DNA from: CAZRCZ01 sp964598765
GTDB lineage: Bacteria > Sumerlaeota > Sumerlaeia > MVZB01 > JAJFLK01
Length of the DNA stretch: 27,885 nt
Reading direction: 5' to 3'
NCBI GenBank assembly: GCA_964598765.1
Contig: CAZRCZ010000036.1
Location: 1-27,885, forward strand
Shown here in pieces: positions 24,135 to 27,885 of the stretch. Under the pieces are notes generated by a model. It saw nothing but the letters and a program-made list of their open reading frames with translations. It was not told the DNA's origin and did no database searches. How positions within the stretch are numbered: position 1 is the first letter of the stretch; each line of letters begins with the position of its first letter. Both the position numbers and the translations under genes were made by a program.

Positions 24135-24335
24135 TTATGCTTCAAGAACCGAGTATTCCAACGTGCGGGGACTGGAGGTTTGTTTAGAGGCGTCCAAAAT
24201 CTCAATGGCGACGATTCGCCCGTCGCGGTCGTAGTCCAAAATCACGCCGGGTTTTTCCTCATCGCTTTCGTGAATCGGAGTCTCATTAAACCGGATGCGA
24301 AGAGCGTCCACCGTTGGATCATAAGTGACTTTCAT
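24135..24335 (-). CDS. DUF2283 family protein (putative antitoxin)
   Basis: A 66-residue protein with the DUF2283 pattern: 'MKVTYDPTVDALRIRF' at the start, then 'PGVILDYDRDGRIVAIEILDAS' and a short tail. Members are often encoded beside DUF4258 proteins and are thought to be antitoxin-like, though most are uncharacterised. The ATG at 24335 has GGAG six bases upstream; a TTG at 24347 is a weaker alternative. Its ATG overlaps, as ATGA, the original stop of the DUF4258 gene, which shows the two were translationally coupled before the interruption. Confidence 0.85.
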   Translation of the reverse strand: MKVTYDPTVDALRIRFNETPIHESDEEKPGVILDYDRDGRIVAIEILDASKQTSSPRTLEYSVLEA

Positions 24336-24592
24336 GGCTTTCTCCAATACTTTGCAATCCGGCTGGTCCGGTAAACCGTGACCACGATCGCCGGATCAAC
24401 TTCATCCTACACGATCACCCTCAGAAGGAAAAGCCCTCCGTCGCCGGTCTTGAACCGCGATTGATACGCCTTTCTTCGGCTGTGTTCCGGAATGATCTGT
24501 TCGGGGTTTTGCAGAGCCGAATTTATCATTTCACGCGAAATTTTCCTCTCCTCAAGGCCTTCCTCGGCGTGGGGTGACAGGATGAAATCCAT
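24332..24592 (-). pseudogene. DUF4258 family gene with in-frame amber codon (putative toxin)
   Basis: Read without the stop, the gene has 86 codons and begins 'MDFILSPHAEEGLEERKISR', the DUF4258 pattern. It has a normal GAGG ribosome site eight bases upstream of its ATG. At codon 62 (24407-24409) a TAG ends the frame. Translation continues in frame without another stop for 24 residues, containing 'VVTVYRTSRIAKYW', which is the conserved C-terminal motif of the family, and then stops at 24332-24334, overlapping the DUF2283 ATG. A product truncated at residue 61 would lack that motif. TAG is used as a normal stop elsewhere in the window (for example 7783-7785), so recoding is unlikely. A sequencing error cannot be excluded. 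Confidence 0.85.
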
Positions 24593-24597
24593 GACGA

Positions 24598-25629
24598 TTA
24601 CCTCAAGTTTCCCAACGCGCTTCTGATTTCCTTGCGCGAGGGATCAATCACCAACGCGGCCTGATACTGCGCCTTGGCGGCGTCGGTTTGGCCTCGCGCG
24701 ACGGCGATTTTCCCCAGATAAAACCGCGCCCAGAGCTCGGAGTGCATTTGCTCCTCCGGCTCAAACGAGCGGCAACATTCAGAGGCGAGATAGTCGTTCA
24801 GACATTTTTCGGCGCGGTCGAGGTTCTTGACCGAGAGCGCGCCGGTTCGGCCGATCTGAAATTTTGCGTCAACGTCCAGCGGATCCAGCTTCAAGACTTT
24901 CTCGAACTCGGAGAAAGCCTGATCGGATTTTCCCGTGACAATGCAGACGCAACCGATCAGGCGATGTCCCTCAATGTCGTCGGGATGGGTGGCGACGCCG
25001 AGTTGATATTCCTCCTCCGCCTTTTTGAAATCCTTGCGCGATTCGGCGATTCGTCCCGAAGCCAGATGGCCTTGCCCCGCGTCGCGCTTCGCAATTTCCT
25101 CGGCTTGGTCGCGGGCTTTTCCCTCGCCTCCGCCGACCACCGCGGGCGTGCTCAAATAATACCGGATCAAATCATGACGGGCTTGAAGGTTGTTCGGATC
25201 GAGCGCGACCGATTTTTCCAACGCCGATTTGGTTTGCCGCGCCAGAGCGGGTTGGCGAATCCGGGTTTCCCTCTGCGCCTGCTTCGCATAGGCGCGGCCA
25301 AGCCACTCAAAATACTCGGAATTGCTTTCCTCCAGCGCGACGGTTTTTTCGAGCCATTCGATGGCCTTCGGAAATTCGCCCCGCGCGAGGGCGATTCTTC
25401 CGGTGTAGAACGCCGCTTGAGCGTCGGCGGGATTCTTTTTCAATGCCGCCGAGAAAAATTCGGTGGCTTGCGTGAGTTTCTGTTGGTGGAACAACTCGAT
25501 TCCCTGCCTTGAGTCCCTTGTCAAAGGCGCGGCAACGCCTGACGGAGCAACGGCAACCCGCGCGCAACCTGTGCCGAATATCCAAACGCTCAACCTAGCA
25601 AAAAGGGAAATGCTTCCCTTTCGTCTCAT
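24598..25629 (-). CDS. Tetratricopeptide repeat protein, probable secreted or lipoprotein
   Basis: A 343-residue protein starting with a basic and hydrophobic N-terminus ending in 'IFGTGC' (Cys22), which may be a weak lipobox. About six TPR-type helical repeats follow ('AQAAFYTGRIALARGEFPKAIEWLEKTVAL', 'ARHDLIRYYLS', 'DIEGHRLIGCVCIVTGKSDQAFSEFEKVLKLDP', and the last one 'ARFYLGKIAVARGQTDAAKAQYQAALVIDP'). TPR arrays bind proteins and often act as envelope assembly scaffolds. The partner is unknown. GGAG lies about ten bases upstream of the ATG. It is divergent from the cyclic-nucleotide-binding gene, and its stop lies just 5 bases before the DUF4258 start codon. Confidence 0.8.
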   Translation of the reverse strand: MRRKGSISLFARLSVWIFGTGCARVAVAPSGVAAPLTRDSRQGIELFHQQKLTQATEFFSAALKKNPADAQAAFYTGRIALARGEFPKAIEWLEKTVALEESNSEYFEWLGRAYAKQAQRETRIRQPALARQTKSALEKSVALDPNNLQARHDLIRYYLSTPAVVGGGEGKARDQAEEIAKRDAGQGHLASGRIAESRKDFKKAEEEYQLGVATHPDDIEGHRLIGCVCIVTGKSDQAFSEFEKVLKLDPLDVDAKFQIGRTGALSVKNLDRAEKCLNDYLASECCRSFEPEEQMHSELWARFYLGKIAVARGQTDAAKAQYQAALVIDPSRKEIRSALGNLR

Positions 25630-25678
25630 AATGAGTTATCTCCAAGGGTGTATAAAAGCATGGCCGAATCCATTTATC

Positions 25679-25694
25679 ACCGATAAACATCGGT
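25679..25694. promoter_or_regulatory. Operator-like palindrome between divergent genes
   Basis: accgat-AAAC-atcggt is a perfect 6-base inverted repeat 25 bases before the start of the cyclic-nucleotide-binding gene and 50 bases from the TPR gene start. A TATAAA at 25651-25656 lies nearby. Its position in an 89-base divergent control region makes regulation plausible, but no regulator binding site is recognised. Confidence 0.3.
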
Positions 25695-25718
25695 TACGAT
25701 GAACAAAGGCGAAGTGTA

Positions 25719-26585
25719 ATGGACATTCTCACCGGACTGAATCCCACCCAACTCAAAATCATCCACAACTGCCGGACCTATCAGGAGTTTAGGGCGGGGC
25801 AGGCGATCTTCAACGAAGGAGAACCCGCCGACAGCATGTTCACCATCATTACCGGGCGGGTGGAGATTTTTCGCGCAAAAGGGGGCACGGAGCGCCGCAT
25901 CGCCGAACTGGCCGCGCCCGAAGTATTCGGCGAGATGGGACTTTTAACCCGCGCCGGAAGAACCGCCTCGGCCCGCGCATTGGAAAACACGCTCCTCTTT
26001 GAAGTCCCGACTAATTTGGTTCCCGTCATGCTGGAGTTCAGCGGACCGGAGGCGACGATGAAACTCTTGGAAAATCTTCTTTTCATTCTGGCCGAACGAT
26101 TGAGAAAAAAGAATGAGGAGACAATCTCGACGCCGGGCGCGTCGGTTCTGGGAAAGCGGGATATCATCAGGAATGAAACCAACGCCGCGCTTGACGCCGT
26201 CGAGCGCAATCTGCCCAAAATTTTGGGGCGAACCTGCGGCCTGAACAAACGCCTGAAACCCGGAGAATATCTTTGCCGACAGGGAGACGATGCGGACGGA
26301 TTCTATTTCATTCATCGGGGAGAAATGGAGATCGTAAAGGAAAATCCGGCGGCGGAACCGGAAGTTTTATCGCGGATCAAGGGACCGACGATCACGGGAG
26401 AAATCGGATTTTTCACTCGGACCAACCGGAGCGCGAGCGTCCGCGCCTTAACCGAAGCCGACTGCACCCTCTTTTCCGGATCCCATTTTCTTCAACTCAA
26501 GACGACTCAACCGGCCGAAGCGCTGGCGGTCCTTTTCGCGGCGGCGCGGTTGACGGTCTATCTTTTGGTGAAGGAATCGGCATAA
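25719..26585 (+). CDS. Protein of two cyclic-nucleotide-binding domains, no output domain
   Basis: Two CAP-type sensor domains follow one another. Domain 1 (about 1-125) has 'QAIFNEGEPADSMFTIITGRVEIFR' and the phosphate-cassette-like 'FGEMGLLTRAGRTASARAL' (70-88). Domain 2 (about 165-285) has 'YLCRQGDDADGFYFIHRGEMEIV' and 'TGEIGFFTRTNRSASVRAL' (226-244). The helix-bearing link carries a charged helix ('LAERLRKKNEE'). In the cassettes Arg is present (positions 81 and 237) and could contact a nucleotide phosphate, so binding is plausible in both. No helix-turn-helix, kinase or enzyme domain is attached, so it may act through a partner. AAAGG lies about nine bases before the ATG. Confidence 0.9.
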   Translation: MDILTGLNPTQLKIIHNCRTYQEFRAGQAIFNEGEPADSMFTIITGRVEIFRAKGGTERRIAELAAPEVFGEMGLLTRAGRTASARALENTLLFEVPTNLVPVMLEFSGPEATMKLLENLLFILAERLRKKNEETISTPGASVLGKRDIIRNETNAALDAVERNLPKILGRTCGLNKRLKPGEYLCRQGDDADGFYFIHRGEMEIVKENPAAEPEVLSRIKGPTITGEIGFFTRTNRSASVRALTEADCTLFSGSHFLQLKTTQPAEALAVLFAAARLTVYLLVKESA

Positions 26586-26593
26586 CGTCAGCT

Positions 26594-26914
26594 CTATTCA
26601 TCAGGAAGGCGCTTGAGGAAGACTTTCATCTCTTTTCCCGCCTGTAGTTCGCCCGTGCGTTCGGAAACGGCGATCCCATCGGTCCAAATGCGGCGCGCTC
26701 CTTCTATATGCCCCGCGCCTCGCAACGCTTCGCCCCAAAATCGCCAGATGGCGGGAAGATCGGGATTGCGGCGGGCGGCTTCGGCCAATCGTTCCGCCGC
26801 TTCCCCGTGGCGATGCGCGTCAAGCAACGCTTTGCCGAGCAAGAAAGGAAGATCGCGATCCTGTGGATCCTCGGCGATCAATACTTCCAGTGTTTTGATT
26901 TTGTCTTCTTCCAT
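26594..26914 (-). CDS. Small TPR protein
   Basis: A 106-residue, wholly helical protein: three or so TPR units, with 'LPFLLGKALLDAHRHGEAAERLAEAARRNPDLPAIWRFWGEALRGAGHIEGARRIWTDGI' as the clear pair. No signal peptide. It converges with the cyclic-nucleotide-binding gene, with only 8 bases between their stops. The ATG at 26914 has GAGGA six bases upstream. No partner is indicated. Confidence 0.8.
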   Translation of the reverse strand: MEEDKIKTLEVLIAEDPQDRDLPFLLGKALLDAHRHGEAAERLAEAARRNPDLPAIWRFWGEALRGAGHIEGARRIWTDGIAVSERTGELQAGKEMKVFLKRLPDE

Positions 26915-26930
26915 CTCCCATCCTCATTTT

Positions 26931-26954
26931 CATAATCATAATCTTAATCTTGCT
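26931..26954. repeat. Hexamer tract upstream of the small TPR gene
   Basis: Imperfect hexamers (cataat, cataat, cttaat, cttgct) lie 17-40 bases upstream of the minus-strand start, purine-rich on the coding strand. This resembles the tract upstream of the CofE-like gene in unit length, strand and position. Confidence 0.5.
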
Positions 26955-27021
26955 CCAAATTCCCGATCTCATTTGACGATCCTCTCCGCGCTACGTTAGC
27001 CTATCGCCGCTTGCCCTCCGC

Positions 27022-27774
27022 ATGGCTTCCTCCATTCCAGAGATTTCCTACGCCGATGTCAAACCTCTCCTGACGAATTTGCTTCACGCGGGGCGATCGC
27101 TGGCGCAAGCAAACATCTACGCCCTTCAGTGGGCAGGCAAAGAGGCGGCGCTGAAAGATTTTTCCGCGCGTCCGTGGTGGATTCGTTTTTTCTGGGGGCG
27201 GTGGGTGATCGCGCGAGAAGCGCGCGCGCTCCGGCGTCTGCGAGACGTTCAGGGCGTGCCCCAACTTCTTGCGACCGTCGGTCCCCATGCGATTCTCATG
27301 GAGCGATTGGAGGCCCGACGGCTTCCCAAGGAGATGGAGCAGGCGCCGCCGATTGAATTTTACGAACGCGCCTCCGTTTTGCTCGGCGCGTTGCATAAAC
27401 GCGGCATCGCGCACGGGGATTTGCGGCGCAAGAATCTTTTAATGGACGATCAGGCGCGTCCCTATCTGATTGATTTTGCGACTTGCATTACCTCCAAGCC
27501 GGGGTGGATAGGTTGGCCGTTCCGGTTTTTGTTTCGCCGAATTGCGACGGTGGATCGTTATCATCTGGCGCAGATGAAAGCCGACTTTTACGCGGACCGG
27601 TTGGTAGCCGAAGAAACGTCGCTCTTGGAGCATCCGCCTTGGCACTTGAGATTCGGGAGATTTTTCAGGAAGAAGGTTCTGCGGCTCCGCAAAGCGCGTC
27701 ACCGTAAAAAGATTTTGCGGCGCATACGCCGGGGTTGGAGACCAAGGCGCGGCAGACCGAATCGGCCGGGTTGA
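27022..27774 (+). CDS. Small kinase of the RIO/WaaP-like type
   Basis: A 250-residue kinase-fold protein. Lys45 in 'EAALKDF' and Glu66 in 'WVIAREARAL' are the likely ATP-anchoring pair. The catalytic loop 'HGDLRRKN' (131-138, Asp133, Asn138) and 'LIDFATC' with Asp151 follow. This set is like the RIO and lipopolysaccharide-core (WaaP/KdkA-type) kinases and not like Hanks-type kinases. A strongly basic C-terminus with many Arg and Lys (about 220-250) and aromatic stretches (52-62, 160-172) suggest membrane or nucleic-acid contact. Substrate unknown: an envelope sugar or a protein. The ATG at 27022 has no clear ribosome site, and no closer alternative was found. Confidence 0.78.
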   Translation: MASSIPEISYADVKPLLTNLLHAGRSLAQANIYALQWAGKEAALKDFSARPWWIRFFWGRWVIAREARALRRLRDVQGVPQLLATVGPHAILMERLEARRLPKEMEQAPPIEFYERASVLLGALHKRGIAHGDLRRKNLLMDDQARPYLIDFATCITSKPGWIGWPFRFLFRRIATVDRYHLAQMKADFYADRLVAEETSLLEHPPWHLRFGRFFRKKVLRLRKARHRKKILRRIRRGWRPRRGRPNRPG

Positions 27775-27885
27775 TTACTCGTAAATCTCCCAATCGCGCG
27801 CGGCGTTGGGCGTGGCCGTGGGCGTGACGACGCTGATGCCCAAGATCAGCGGCGAGCCAAACGGCGTTCCGGTGTTTTGCATTTC
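27775..27885 (-). CDS. C-terminal fragment of an unknown gene cut by the window edge
   Basis: The minus strand is open from the window end to a TAA at 27775-27777 and encodes the last 36 residues of a protein, including 'PFGSPLILGISVVTPTATPN' and ending 'ARDWEIYE'. It converges with the kinase gene, whose stop abuts it. Its composition is rich in Thr and Pro, suggesting a linker of a surface or secreted protein. No family is recognised from so short a piece. Confidence 0.55.
   Translation of the reverse strand, partial: EMQNTGTPFGSPLILGISVVTPTATPNAARDWEIYE

Noticed and set aside
24407..24592. Reading the DUF4258 gene as a normal 61-residue protein
   Set aside because: The conserved C-terminal motif continues in frame beyond the TAG up to a stop that overlaps the next start, so truncation is the better reading.

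Overview
This is a bacterial chromosome segment of moderately high G+C, densely coded on both strands, from a probable Gram-negative (lipoproteins, signal peptides, a PepSY-type membrane protein). No rRNA or tRNA is present, so the phylum cannot be fixed. The gene families (LVIVD propeller, neutral-ceramidase-like lipoprotein, leucine-rich repeat protein, Hanks-type kinase, stand-alone CofE-like protein) and the many short intergenic palindromes and 'stock phrase' repeats recall the PVC group (Planctomycetota, Verrucomicrobiota, Lentisphaerota) or candidate phyla such as Omnitrophota or Sumerlaeota. That assignment is an inference.

Region 1 (17-6513, minus strand) is a probable five-gene transcription unit: GAF histidine kinase, Ser/Thr kinase, B12-binding radical SAM enzyme, secreted seven-bladed LVIVD propeller and polytopic GT39-like glycosyltransferase. 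The gaps are 15, 62 and 40 bases and then a 4-base overlap. It pairs two sensory kinases with a probable lipid or glycan modification set and has no response regulator. Diverging from it is a BadF-type sugar kinase followed by a small LPP20-like lipoprotein.

Region 2 (8277-10620) is accessory. About 1 kb of gene-free DNA is filled with unrelated perfect palindromes, followed by an AT-richer leucine-rich repeat gene and a pair of direct repeats resembling IS21-type terminal repeats.

Region 3 (10620-16501) holds a PepSY transmembrane protein, a radical SAM/SPASM enzyme, aspartate-semialdehyde dehydrogenase and an acyl-CoA carboxylase carboxyltransferase subunit. Dispersed repeats lie between them.

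Region 4 (16574-21942, minus strand) holds a MurG/arabinokinase-like glycosyltransferase overlapped by a lone DppB-type permease, a CofE-like ligase, and argF and argD (7 bases apart; arginine synthesis). ArgF has Asp where the family normally has Cys in the ornithine loop.

Region 5 (22028-25629, minus strand) holds a neutral-ceramidase-like lipoprotein, an unrecognised protein that looks like two Sm-like barrels, a DUF2283 gene, a DUF4258 gene broken by an in-frame amber codon, and a TPR protein. The DUF4258/DUF2283 pair has the layout of a toxin-antitoxin operon with a broken toxin.

Region 6 (25719-27885) holds a protein of two cyclic-nucleotide-binding domains with no output domain, a small TPR protein, a RIO/WaaP-like small kinase and the C-terminus of an unknown minus-strand gene cut by the window edge.

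I did not find a clearly novel complete system. The best candidates for a second look are the kinase/radical SAM/propeller/glycosyltransferase operon, the amber-interrupted DUF4258 gene, the tandem-barrel protein, the unusual ArgF, and the palindrome-rich intergenic DNA.
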